From Virgibacillus chiguensis (GTDB lineage Bacteria; Bacillota; Bacilli; Bacillales; Amphibacillaceae): DNA of 64,000 bases. This document shows, one piece after another, positions 19,230-27,829 of this stretch. Position 1 is the first letter of the stretch. Every line of letters starts with the position of its first letter. The DNA is taken from contig NZ_FQXD01000003.1 in assembly GCF_900129865.1 (NCBI RefSeq), forward strand, positions 62,001 through 126,000. The letters run 5' to 3'. The position numbers were made by a program, and so were the translations under genes. The notes beneath the pieces are model-generated. The model did not search any database. It was given only the letters and a program-made list of their open reading frames with translations, and was not told the DNA's origin.

Positions 19230-20006
19230 CTATTGTTTTAATAAACCCCAGCGTTTCATGACATTACGTTCAATTTTTGAAAAGATGCCATGATCTACAG
19301 TTGCTCCTATAACACCAATAACTATAATGATTGCGATGACTTGATCCATCCGAGCATAATCTTGCGCATATCTAAGTGAATAGCCTAATCCAGGACCATT
19401 ACTTAATAATTCTCCTGCCATTAATGCACGCCAGCTAAAGGCCCATGCAAGCCTTATGCCTGTTATATAATGGGGCATCCCCGCAGGTATTTCAACTCTG
19501 TAAAAAAGCTCAATACCATTAACTCCCATCGTTTTTGCCGCACGAACTAATTGAGGGGATATATTTTGAATGGCTGACCTTACTTGAAGTGCCATGACAA
19601 AAGTTCCCCCTAGTACAACTACGAATACAACAGAAGACTCGGTAAAACCAAATAACATAATTGCAAGTGGCACCCAAACAATACTTGGTATACTTTGCAT
19701 TCCTATCAAATACATGCCTGCTGTTTCATTGGCAACTTTTGATTTGCCAAGAATAAGCCCAATAACAGTACCTATGAATAATGCTGTTGTTATTCCAAGT
19801 AGAAGATGCTTAAAGCTCGCTCCCAAAGCAATTAAAAAATCGCCACTTGAAAATCCATTATATAAGGCAAAAGCTACATTCTTTGGTGAAGGAAATACGA
19901 TTGCTTCAAAAATACCTATCGAGTAAACCAATTGCCAAATCGTTATAAAGAAAACTAGAAATAGTAGTTGCTTGCTAAGCATTTTGAAATTCATTTGACC
20001 ATACAT
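19230..20006 (-). CDS. ABC transporter permease (SsuC/TauC family)
   Basis: This is the inner-membrane channel subunit, 258 residues with about six hydrophobic segments. The EAA loop that contacts the ATPase can be read around RAAKTMGVNGIELFYRVEIPAGMPHYITG. The start codon lies inside the end of the ATPase gene (overlap about 32 bp), indicating translational coupling. An internal methionine (MNFKML, 12 bp later) is an alternative start. The permease, ATPase and receptor lipoprotein form one operon, consistent with uptake of a sulphur- or nitrogen-containing organic anion. Confidence 0.88.
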   Translation of the reverse strand: MYGQMNFKMLSKQLLFLVFFITIWQLVYSIGIFEAIVFPSPKNVAFALYNGFSSGDFLIALGASFKHLLLGITTALFIGTVIGLILGKSKVANETAGMYLIGMQSIPSIVWVPLAIMLFGFTESSVVFVVVLGGTFVMALQVRSAIQNISPQLVRAAKTMGVNGIELFYRVEIPAGMPHYITGIRLAWAFSWRALMAGELLSNGPGLGYSLRYAQDYARMDQVIAIIIVIGVIGATVDHGIFSKIERNVMKRWGLLKQ

Positions 20007-20769
20007 CCTTTAATGCTTTATTCACTTCATTTTTTAAAAGCTTTCTAATCTTTTTCTCCAAAATTATGATTTGTTCATCTTCTCGTTTACGTGGCCTGCT
20101 TAGATTAATATTTACATCACTTATTATTCGTCCGGGATTGGTTCCCATGACGATGACTCTATCAGAAAGGATGAGTGCTTCCTTAATGCTGTGCGTTACA
20201 AACAATATCGTTTTCTTCTTTTTCTGCCAAATAGCAAGCAATTTGTCTTGAAGGTTCTCTCTTGTTTGCTCATCTAAAGCGGCAAACGGTTCATCCATTA
20301 ATAATATTTTTGGATTCATTGCTAAGGCACGTGCAATGGCTACTCGCTGTTGCATCCCACCTGAAAGTTCATGGATATAATGATGTTGAAATTTATCTAG
20401 TTGAACTAACTGTAGAAAATAAGCAGCTTGCTCTTCTGCTTCCTTCTTTTTGAACCGTTTTTTAATTGGAAATAAGATGTTTTCTTTAACGTTGAGCCAT
20501 GGAAGTAAGGAAGGTTGCTGAAACACCATTCCTCGATCTGGCCCAGGGCCGCTAATAGGTTCGCGGTTTAGCTTTATCGTTCCTTCTGTTGTCTCCTCCA
20601 GACCAGCAATCATAGAAAGTAAAGTCGACTTTCCACAACCAGATGGGCCAAGTATAGAGACGAATTGATTTTCATTTATACTTATCATCACATCTGAAAA
20701 AACAGGGAAATGTACTTGTTGTTTGTCATCCCAATAGGATTTATTTACATGTTCGATTTCTAAAAGCAA
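19975..20769 (-). CDS. ABC transporter ATP-binding protein (SsuB/TauB family)
   Basis: This is the cytoplasmic ATPase of the importer, 264 residues from a TTG at 20769. That start follows AAGGAGG by 9 bp and gives MLLEIEHVNKSY, the usual N-terminus; the longer frame upstream crosses the promoter and cannot be translated. Walker A is GPSGCGKST at residues 41-49, the signature LSGGMQQR at 134-141, Walker B ILLMDEP at 154-160 and the switch histidine is in FVTHSIKEA. It is the first gene of the operon, directly behind a promoter and a dyad. Confidence 0.92.
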   Translation of the reverse strand: MLLEIEHVNKSYWDDKQQVHFPVFSDVMISINENQFVSILGPSGCGKSTLLSMIAGLEETTEGTIKLNREPISGPGPDRGMVFQQPSLLPWLNVKENILFPIKKRFKKKEAEEQAAYFLQLVQLDKFQHHYIHELSGGMQQRVAIARALAMNPKILLMDEPFAALDEQTRENLQDKLLAIWQKKKKTILFVTHSIKEALILSDRVIVMGTNPGRIISDVNINLSRPRKREDEQIIILEKKIRKLLKNEVNKALKDVWSNEFQNA

Positions 20770-20803
20770 AGATGAAAACCTCCTTGGCAACACAAAGTTT
20801 ATT

Positions 20804-20826
20804 ATTCCTATAATAAAAGTAGGAAT
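20804..20826 (-). promoter_or_regulatory. Operator-like dyad in the ABC operon leader
   Basis: The seven-base arms ATTCCTA and TAGGAAT are separated by 9 bp and lie between the -10 box and the ribosome site of the importer operon. The site would fall at about +3 to +25 of the transcript, a repressor position. The GGAATTAA flank resembles sites of the cysteine repressor CymR of Bacillus, which controls sulfonate uptake there; this link is inference. Confidence 0.45.
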
Positions 20827-20832
20827 TAAGTT

Positions 20833-20862
20833 ATTATACGCAAACAATGGTTGTTTCGTCAA
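20833..20862 (-). promoter_or_regulatory. Sigma-A promoter of the sulfonate-type ABC operon
   Basis: On the minus strand TTGACG and TATAAT are 18 bp apart, about 63 bp upstream of the TTG start. It is an almost consensus promoter, so regulation presumably comes from the dyad just downstream. Confidence 0.75.
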
Positions 20863-20925
20863 CGAAAATTACAAAAATAGTACAATTAAATAAATAGGTA
20901 GCCGATTGATTAAGATGGTTAACAT

Positions 20926-20957
20926 AGCAAAAGCCGAACAATAAAATTGCTCGGCTT
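20926..20957 (-). terminator. Terminator of ilvE
   Basis: AAGCCGAACAAT pairs with ATTGCTCGGCTT (one mismatch) around a 3-base loop. On the minus strand the stem is followed by TTGCT. It lies about 180 bp after ilvE. The intervening DNA (20958-21133) shows no gene. Confidence 0.6.
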
Positions 20958-21133
20958 ATTAGCGGTGCTATTAGAAAATTAAATGTTAAGATTTACCGTA
21001 TAAGAAAGAGGATAGCGTGTGCTAAAAAATTTGTCGATGAGCAAGTCTTTCTACTTATCATAAGCTAACTACGATTTCCCATGCATATACTAATAATAGA
21101 GTGATGTAAAATGTAAAATAAGTGCACTTGCTA

Positions 21134-22225
21134 CTACTTTACAGCATATGCTTCGCTAACTTTTTCGACCCAATGAAATGGATCGGCCTCTTTACCATAT
21201 TGGATGTTTGTTAGTGTAGTATATAGTGATTTAGCTAATTCACCTGTTGTCCCATTGTTAATCATTAGATCTTTGTCTTCCCAACTTAGTTGACCGATTG
21301 GTGAGATAACTGCTGCTGTACCCGTGCCGAAAGCTTCTTCCAACTCTCCATCAAGATATGCTTGGTATAACTTTTCCATGGATAACTTTTCTTCGATAAC
21401 AGGGATATTCCAGTGTTTTAATAACTGAATAACGGAATTACGCGTAACTCCTTCTAAAATACTTCCATTTAGCATCGGAGTATAAACTTTTCCGTTTATT
21501 TTAAAGAATACGTTCATACTGCCAACTTCTTCAATATATTTCTTTTCCACTCCATCAAGCCAAAGTACTTGAGCAAAGCCCTTTTGGGAACATGTTTCTT
21601 GTGCTTTCAGACTTGAAGCGTAGTTTCCACCAGTTTTTGCTTCTCCAGTTCCACCTTTCACCGCTCGGACGTAATGATTTTCCACAGCAATTTTCACCGG
21701 GTTAATGCCTTCTTTATAATAAGCTCCTACGGGTGATAAAATGATTACAAACTTGTATTGATGAGAAGGTGCCACGCCAATATAAGGTTCTGTTGAAATA
21801 ATAAATGGGCGAATATAAAGGGATGTTCCTTCTGCAGAGGGGATCCACTCTTTATCTAAATAGATTAATTGTTTTAGAGCTTCCAGTATAAAAGCTTCAT
21901 CAATCGCAGGAATACATAAGCGATCGTTGGATCTATTTAAACGCTGCAAATTCTTTTCCGGACGAAATAATTGAATGGTTCCTTCAGGAGTTTGATATGC
22001 CTTTAATCCTTCAAAAACGGATTGGCCATAATGAAATATCATTGCTGATGGGTCAATCGTTAAAGGCTGATATGGGACAATTCGAGCATCGTGCCAACCT
22101 AAAGGTTCAGAATAATCCATGACAAACATGTGATCGGTAAAAATCCTCCCGAATTCTAGTTGGTCTGTTTGAGGCTTTTCTTTCTTGACTGCACAATGAT
22201 TAACTTTAACTGTCCATTCTTCCAT
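21134..22225 (-). CDS. ilvE: Branched-chain amino acid aminotransferase
   Basis: This fold-type IV PLP enzyme interconverts valine, leucine and isoleucine with their 2-oxo acids. Its 363 residues equal the length of B. subtilis IlvK (YwaA). The PLP lysine is Lys197 in GEAKTGGNYA; FHYGQSVFEGLKAY, FIISTEPYIGV and EEAFGTGTAAVISPIG are the other family blocks. It is transcribed alone from a sigma-A-like promoter at 22261-22289. It could supply the oxo acids that the valine-degrading genes at 55-61 kb consume, or make the amino acids; the sequence does not decide. Confidence 0.94.
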   Translation of the reverse strand: MEEWTVKVNHCAVKKEKPQTDQLEFGRIFTDHMFVMDYSEPLGWHDARIVPYQPLTIDPSAMIFHYGQSVFEGLKAYQTPEGTIQLFRPEKNLQRLNRSNDRLCIPAIDEAFILEALKQLIYLDKEWIPSAEGTSLYIRPFIISTEPYIGVAPSHQYKFVIILSPVGAYYKEGINPVKIAVENHYVRAVKGGTGEAKTGGNYASSLKAQETCSQKGFAQVLWLDGVEKKYIEEVGSMNVFFKINGKVYTPMLNGSILEGVTRNSVIQLLKHWNIPVIEEKLSMEKLYQAYLDGELEEAFGTGTAAVISPIGQLSWEDKDLMINNGTTGELAKSLYTTLTNIQYGKEADPFHWVEKVSEAYAVK

Positions 22226-22260
22226 GATACTATCCCCTTAGCTGTAAAATTTTAATAACT

Positions 22261-22289
22261 ATATTAGTCTATATTTTCAATAAAATCAA
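22261..22289 (-). promoter_or_regulatory. Promoter of ilvE
   Basis: On the minus strand TTGATT, a 17-bp spacer and TAATAT lie 36 bp before the start codon. No T-box or leader peptide is visible in the short leader. Confidence 0.55.
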
Positions 22290-22371
22290 CCCTAAATACT
22301 TACTTTTCTATTTTTTATAAAATGTTGTATACTTTACATTATTGTATGTAAGACAAAAAGGAGATGTATGG

Positions 22372-23184
22372 ATGGTTAAAGCAATTATTTTTGATTTGGA
22401 CGATACACTCTTATGGGATAAGAAAAGTGTTGCTGAATCTTTTCGGGCAACCTGTAATATGGCGAGAGATGTGTATCCGCAAATTGATCCCGAACGTTTA
22501 GAGCAGAATGTGAGAACAGAAGCACGTGCCTTGTATGCGTCTTTTCCGACGTATGCATTTACACAAATGATTGGGATTAATCCTTTTGAGGGGCTTTGGG
22601 GAGACTTTGATGATGGCGGAAGAGAGTTTGACAAATTACAGCAAATTGCCCCTGAATACCGAAAATCAGCCTGGAAACGAGGGTTGGAAAAAACTGGGTT
22701 CTTAGATGAACAATTAGCGGAAACGTTAGCGGAAGCATTTCCTAAGGTGAGAAAACAGAAACCGATTGTATTTTCTAGTACATTTAAAGTGTTAAACGCA
22801 TTACGTGCAGATTATAAATTAGGTTTATTAACAAATGGTTCACCGAGTTTACAACAGACGAAACTTGATATGACGCCTCAATTGAAGCCTTACTTTGATG
22901 AAATCGTTGTTTCAGGCGCATTTGGGAGTGGGAAGCCTGATCCAGCCATTTTTCAACATATGTTGGAAAAATTAGAGGTAGACGCTTCCGAAGCAGTCAT
23001 GGTTGGTGATAATTTAAATACAGATATAGTAGGGGCCTTCAAAAGTGAGATGGCTTCTATATGGATAAATTGGAATCATATAGACAGTAACGAATGCCCC
23101 ACTTTTGAAGTAGATGACTTATTACAAGTATTAGATGTTGTTTATAACAGGCTTGGGAAAGCAAAAGGCACTTTCAAAATTTGA
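22372..23184 (+). CDS. HAD-family hydrolase (YsaA-like)
   Basis: This is a cytosolic phosphatase of the haloacid-dehalogenase superfamily, 270 residues from the ATG at 22372, which follows AAAAGGAGATG. Motif I is DLDDT with nucleophile Asp8 and acid/base Asp10; motif II is LLTNGS, motif III the lysine in FGSGKPDPAIF and motif IV MVGDNLNTDI. A helical C1 cap lies between motifs I and II. Start and size resemble B. subtilis YsaA. The substrate is unknown. It is transcribed divergently from ilvE. Confidence 0.82.
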   Translation: MVKAIIFDLDDTLLWDKKSVAESFRATCNMARDVYPQIDPERLEQNVRTEARALYASFPTYAFTQMIGINPFEGLWGDFDDGGREFDKLQQIAPEYRKSAWKRGLEKTGFLDEQLAETLAEAFPKVRKQKPIVFSSTFKVLNALRADYKLGLLTNGSPSLQQTKLDMTPQLKPYFDEIVVSGAFGSGKPDPAIFQHMLEKLEVDASEAVMVGDNLNTDIVGAFKSEMASIWINWNHIDSNECPTFEVDDLLQVLDVVYNRLGKAKGTFKI

Positions 23185-23242
23185 AAAAATTTTAGGGTTA
23201 GGTTATAAGCAAAAGAAAGGCTGTCGCCAAATAAATGGCAAT

Positions 23243-23500
23243 TTATAAAATTTAGCAGCTGTGGATAAACATACTAAGTTATTTAGCCACGTCTGCTCCA
23301 GCGCCCCAGCAACTAGGCGACGTCACTCCATTGCCCTAAGATAAGTCATCATCGGTTCGTTCTAAATAGGAAGGCCGACTAAAGACGGGCTTGCCAGAGG
23401 GCGCGGGCATACTCCTGTTGCAGGAGCATGATTCCTAAAACTTTCGTTGCTTCGTTCCACTCGCTACATTGCTAAACGGGGCTCCAGCGCCTTTGTTCTT
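23243..23500 (-). repeat. Dispersed ~250-bp repeat, copy E
   Basis: This is the longest, best-kept copy. It starts TTATAAAATTTAGCAGCTGTGG, contains CTCCAGCGCC, CAGCAACTAGGCGAC, the GGAAGGCCGACTAAAGACGG core and the hairpin CTCCTGTTGCAGGAG, and ends GCGCCTTTGTTCTT. It fills the gap after the HAD gene and runs into the 3' end of the next gene (minus strand), providing that gene's last nine codons and stop. Confidence 0.9.
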
Positions 23501-24197
23501 TAATGAAACATACCCAATACATCTGTTCTTTTTCTTGTAGCGAAATTCCCCTGTATCCTTTCTTAATCAATTGCTGTTGTTTTGTAATATCTTGTATGTT
23601 TACTTCCTGTTTGTCACAATAAAATGGAGTATCATCGGTTGTATGCAAATCACGAAATAGGATGTAGCGTAATTTACCATTGTATTTTTCTTTGAGCGAA
23701 CAAATAGCCATCCCTAAAGCAAGCTTGTCTTTTAAGCTAGCAATATTTAATGGAGCAACAGTCGTAGCTACATAGCGGAAGGATTGCTGATCAATTTGAT
23801 CAAATAATAATCTCCCCATGTAGCTTTGCAGCCGATTGCCTCGAAACGCAGGATGAACATTTGATATTTCTGAATAAAGCATTTTTTTACGTTGATATTC
23901 GTTTAGCCGCAGGTCTATTCCTAAATGTTCGGGATCATTCATTTTGGGAATGAGCATAGCACGAAATGCAATTAACTTGTTATTAACAAAGACCCCAATG
24001 ATAGAACCACAGCCTCCCAAAATAGATTTATATTCCTCTGCTGTTAAGGGTTGAAGAAAATCTGGCACTTCCAAGGCATTTTTAACCATTGTCTGCAAAT
24101 GTAAGATCTCATGTATATCTTCTTTATGTAAAAAACGAACGAAAAAAGCTTGACCATGCAAAGGTAATTTCCCTGTAGTAATAATCGATGTATGCAT
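23472..24197 (-). CDS. GNAT-like acetyltransferase with repeat-derived C-terminus
   Basis: This is a 241-residue cytosolic protein with an N-terminal GNAT-like fold: VRFLHKEDIHEILHLQ at the start, a central IIGVFVNNKLIAFRAML strand pair, then SEISNVHPAFRGNRLQSYMGRLLF, which matches the acetyl-CoA loop (R-G-N-R-L). The acceptor is unknown. The last nine residues, KEQRRWSPV, and the stop are encoded by dispersed repeat copy E, whose edge falls at codon 233. The original end was probably replaced or extended when the repeat arrived. Confidence 0.65.
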   Translation of the reverse strand: MHTSIITTGKLPLHGQAFFVRFLHKEDIHEILHLQTMVKNALEVPDFLQPLTAEEYKSILGGCGSIIGVFVNNKLIAFRAMLIPKMNDPEHLGIDLRLNEYQRKKMLYSEISNVHPAFRGNRLQSYMGRLLFDQIDQQSFRYVATTVAPLNIASLKDKLALGMAICSLKEKYNGKLRYILFRDLHTTDDTPFYCDKQEVNIQDITKQQQLIKKGYRGISLQEKEQMYWVCFIKEQRRWSPV

Positions 24198-24329
24198 GCA
24201 ATCCCCTTCTTTTATTTAGATTTTTGTTCATTTGATTGAAAAGTATAAATTTTAAAATATTTATAGTGTGAGTATAACGGCGTTTTGTCGCCATAAAAGC
24301 TTAATGATAGCTACATTTGGTTTAAAGGC

Positions 24330-25760
24330 TTACATAGATTTTTTACTAATCAATGTCGTCTGCTGAGAGCGATCTGTTTTTTCAATTTTTGTAATGGTGA
24401 ACCCAGTATAGGCATAAATCAAGGCAATAATTGGTACGGTGAAATTTAAAATAGCATAAGGTGCATAACTAAAGGCATGCACATCTAGCGTTGTGTAGAT
24501 GAAGACCCCACAAGTATTCCAAGGAATAAAGACAGAAGTTAATGTTCCGCCATCCTCTAAAGATCTTGATAAGTTCTTCGAATGTAAGCCTTTCTTTTTA
24601 TATACGGTAGCAAACATTCTAGATGGAACGACAATGGAAATATACTGCTCAGAACATGTTGCATTCGTTAAAAAAGCTGCTCCCAATGTAGATGCAATTA
24701 AATTCCCAGTTGATTTTATGAATTTTAATAGTTGATCCATCATCGCTTTTAGCATCCCCGAATATTCCATGATCCCTCCAAAAGTCATAGCGACAATGGT
24801 CATTGACACAGTATACATCATAGACATCAGTCCACCGCGATTAAATAATTCAGAAACCATTTCGTTGCTTGTATCTATCGTGTAGCCATTTTGCAACACT
24901 TGTAGCGCGTAGGATGGGTCGTCTCCTTGTACGAATATTTGCGAGAAAAAGCCCATAACGATTCCGGTTGCGATAGCAGGCACAGCGGGTACTTTGAACA
25001 TAACCAGTACGATGACAAGTAGCGGTATAAGCAAAAGATATGGAGACATGACAAAATTCGCCTGCATGTCTAAGATGGTTTGCGTAATTCTTTCATTCTC
25101 AATGGCATCTTTTCCGAAGTCTCTTCCTATGTAATTAAAAACGAGTAAAGCAATGATCAAACTTGGTACTGTTGTATATAGCATATGTTTAATATGAACG
25201 AATAAATCTGTATTTGTCAAACCTGAAGCTAGATTCGTAGTGTCTGATAAAGGGGACATTTTATCTCCAAAGTAAGAGCCTGAAATAACTGCACCTGCAA
25301 CTATAGGAGCTGGGATTCCCATACTCATTCCTATTCCCATGCCAGCAACCCCAATCGTCCCCATTGTTGCCCAAGAGCTGCCAACGGTTAAAGCTACAAC
25401 AGCGCATATAATTGTAATCGTTACCAAAAAAATAGACGGTGATATGATCTTTAAACCGTAATAAATCATGGTGGCAACAATACCACCACCAATCCAAGCA
25501 CCAATAGTTAATCCAACAAGCATAATAATGATAATGGCCGGTAGGGCTAATCGTATGCCGCGAAACATCATCTCTTCTATTTCTTTCCATGAATAGCCTT
25601 GTTTCCAAGCTACAAGCGCGGCTGTTCCTGTGCCAATAATGAGTGGCACGTGGGGTTCTCCTTGAAAAGCAACAATGGTAAGTATCATGGAAGTAATCAT
25701 CACACAAAGAGGTGTAAGTGCCCACCAAAAGCTAATATCTTTTTTAGATATTTCTGTCAT
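24330..25760 (-). CDS. nhaC: Na+/H+ antiporter NhaC
   Basis: This integral membrane exchanger of 476 residues has about eleven hydrophobic segments. Family features are GTGTAALVAWKQGYSWKEIE, a MLVGLTIGAWI segment, SGSYFGDKMSPLSDTTNLA (the highly conserved NhaC motif with charged residues in the membrane) and the C-terminal FIPWNTCG. It would expel sodium, and possibly couple malate/lactate as in MleN relatives. The start ATG follows AAAGGAGC. It is monocistronic. With the antiporter at 11.4 kb it is the second sodium/proton exchanger in 13 kb, fitting a salt-tolerant organism. Confidence 0.92.
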   Translation of the reverse strand: MTEISKKDISFWWALTPLCVMITSMILTIVAFQGEPHVPLIIGTGTAALVAWKQGYSWKEIEEMMFRGIRLALPAIIIIMLVGLTIGAWIGGGIVATMIYYGLKIISPSIFLVTITIICAVVALTVGSSWATMGTIGVAGMGIGMSMGIPAPIVAGAVISGSYFGDKMSPLSDTTNLASGLTNTDLFVHIKHMLYTTVPSLIIALLVFNYIGRDFGKDAIENERITQTILDMQANFVMSPYLLLIPLLVIVLVMFKVPAVPAIATGIVMGFFSQIFVQGDDPSYALQVLQNGYTIDTSNEMVSELFNRGGLMSMMYTVSMTIVAMTFGGIMEYSGMLKAMMDQLLKFIKSTGNLIASTLGAAFLTNATCSEQYISIVVPSRMFATVYKKKGLHSKNLSRSLEDGGTLTSVFIPWNTCGVFIYTTLDVHAFSYAPYAILNFTVPIIALIYAYTGFTITKIEKTDRSQQTTLISKKSM

Positions 25761-25985
25761 GCAAAAGCTCCTTTCTGTAAAAAAATAAAATAGTAAAATT
25801 CATTTTAATTAGAAATGAAAGAATTGTCAATTTAATGTTTCGTAGTTTACAAACGCTGAGGATGACCTGTTGGGGGCTATTCATTGGTGAGTCCTAGGAA
25901 AATAGGTTAAAAAAACGATCTTTGGTAGCAGTTTTTTCGTGCTAGGTAGGGGGAGAATACGAACATTGAACGCTTCTCATGGTAC

Positions 25986-26030
25986 AACAAAAGCCAAACA
26001 ACTAGCATTTAATTGTTCGGCTTTTGTTAT
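25986..26030 (-). terminator. Terminator of serA
   Basis: AACAAAAGCC and GGCTTTTGTT form a long stem (one A/C mismatch, then AACAA/TTGTT) that ends in a T-rich tract on both strands. It lies 45 bp after the serA stop. The rest of the 314-bp gap to nhaC shows nothing recognisable. Confidence 0.8.
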
Positions 26031-26074
26031 ATAGTAGTTGCTGATCTTCAACATGAGCGCAAAAATATAATGTA

Positions 26075-27661
26075 TTATAAATCGATAGAAATAGCTTTAT
26101 GAATTTCTTCAAGCTGTTCTAATGCTTCTAACTCTATCTTTTCTATATGTCTGTCTACTGTCATAACCATAATAGCATTTCCACCAACATTGGCACGATC
26201 TACTTGCATGGTTGCAATGTTTATCTCCTTTGTAGCTAGCAGGCTGCCCATTTTACCAATAACGCCTGGTTGGTCTTGATGGTGGATAACTAAAAGATGT
26301 CCTTTTGGAGTTACATCAACACTATAAGGATCTACTTTAACAATTCTAGGGCCTAATCCATTAAGCAGTGTACCGGCAACGCTTTTCTTTTCAGATTTAG
26401 TTACTATTTCTACACGCATTAAGTTTGTAAATCCTTGCGTGGAAGAAGTCATGTTTTCATGAATAGTTAAGCCTCTTTTTTCTGCGAGGTAAAGGGCATT
26501 TACATCATTTACATGATCACCTAAATGGCGAGCTAACAGTCCTTTCACTGCATTCCTCGTAATTGGACCAATCTTTGTTTTAGCCACATCCCCAGAATAA
26601 TAAAGGTTAATTTCTTGAATCGGTTCATTTGCTAAATGAATAAGAAATTGGCCAAGCTTTTCAGCTAAGAGGAAATATGGCTTAATTTCTGTTAAAGCTT
26701 CTCGCGGAATAGAAGGAAGATTGACAGGATTATGAACAGCCTCTCCACGCATGAAGCGAATGACATCTTCACTAACATCTATCGCAACACTTTCTTGTGC
26801 TTCTACCGTACTTGCGCCTAAATGAGGAGTAGCAATTATTTCAGGTAATTCTAATAAACGGTGTTCATAAAATGGTTCTTCTTCAAATACATCGAGAGCA
26901 GCTCCAGCAACTTTTTTATTTTGGATAGCATCATACAGTGCCGCTTCATCAATGATTCCACCTCGAGCACAATTAATAATGTAAACACCGTCCTTCATTG
27001 CTTCGAAGGCTTGTTGATTTAAAAGATATCGCGTTTCCTTTAATAATGGCGTGTGAATGGTAATGAGATCCGCTTGCGCATAAACACTTTCAAGGGAACC
27101 TTTTTTAATACCTAATTTACTTGCTTGTTCTTCTGTTAAAAACGGGTCGTATGCAATTATACGCATCCGTTGTCCTTTCGCTCGGTAGGCGACTTCTGCT
27201 CCGATACGACCAAATCCAATGATGCCTAAAGTCTTATTTTTTAGCTCTTTGCCAATATATTTTTTCCGATCCCATTGTTTGTTTTTTAAAGATAAATATG
27301 CTTGTGGAATTTTTCTAGATAAAGCCATCATCATTGCCATTGTATGTTCAGCTGCTGAATTTGTATTACCATTTGGTGCGTTTACAACAATGATTCCTTG
27401 CTCTGTTGCAGCATCTAGATCAATATTATCAACACCCACACCAGCTCTGCCAATGATTTTTAAATGGGTTGCTTTCGCAATGAGTGCACGCGTTACTTGT
27501 GTTTGACTTCTAACTATTAAGGCGTCATATTCTGAAATTCGTTCAAACAGTTCCGTATTTGTCCATTCTATTCCAATATCTAATTGAATCTCTTCCGATT
27601 CTAATAAAGGGGTAATTCCTTCTTGGCTTAAAGGATCAGCAATTAATACTCTAAATCCCAT
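26075..27661 (-). CDS. serA: D-3-phosphoglycerate dehydrogenase
   Basis: This catalyses the first step of serine synthesis, 3-phosphoglycerate to 3-phosphohydroxypyruvate with NAD+. It has 528 residues from the ATG at 27661 (GGGAGGAAG before it); B. subtilis SerA has 525. The N-terminal substrate/NAD domain shows GRAGVGVDNIDLDAAT, the Rossmann loop GFGRIGAEVA and the catalytic HLGAST histidine. An intervening domain (about 330-450) and a C-terminal ACT domain (about 455-528) with HHQDQPGVIGKMG follow; in the family, ACT binds serine for feedback inhibition. An aminotransferase that could perform the next step lies upstream. Confidence 0.96.
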   Translation of the reverse strand: MGFRVLIADPLSQEGITPLLESEEIQLDIGIEWTNTELFERISEYDALIVRSQTQVTRALIAKATHLKIIGRAGVGVDNIDLDAATEQGIIVVNAPNGNTNSAAEHTMAMMMALSRKIPQAYLSLKNKQWDRKKYIGKELKNKTLGIIGFGRIGAEVAYRAKGQRMRIIAYDPFLTEEQASKLGIKKGSLESVYAQADLITIHTPLLKETRYLLNQQAFEAMKDGVYIINCARGGIIDEAALYDAIQNKKVAGAALDVFEEEPFYEHRLLELPEIIATPHLGASTVEAQESVAIDVSEDVIRFMRGEAVHNPVNLPSIPREALTEIKPYFLLAEKLGQFLIHLANEPIQEINLYYSGDVAKTKIGPITRNAVKGLLARHLGDHVNDVNALYLAEKRGLTIHENMTSSTQGFTNLMRVEIVTKSEKKSVAGTLLNGLGPRIVKVDPYSVDVTPKGHLLVIHHQDQPGVIGKMGSLLATKEINIATMQVDRANVGGNAIMVMTVDRHIEKIELEALEQLEEIHKAISIDL

Positions 27662-27829
27662 CTTTCGTCTTCCTCCCAGTGTAATTCGTTTTATTATATA
27701 TAGCATGGTTTGTTTTACAGCAATAGAATCTATGAGGCAACTTACATATCCATATCCTCAGATAAATTTATTATATGGTACAATGTATTTTTCATTTTAG
27801 AAAGGATGAAATCTATTTAAAATTTGGTA

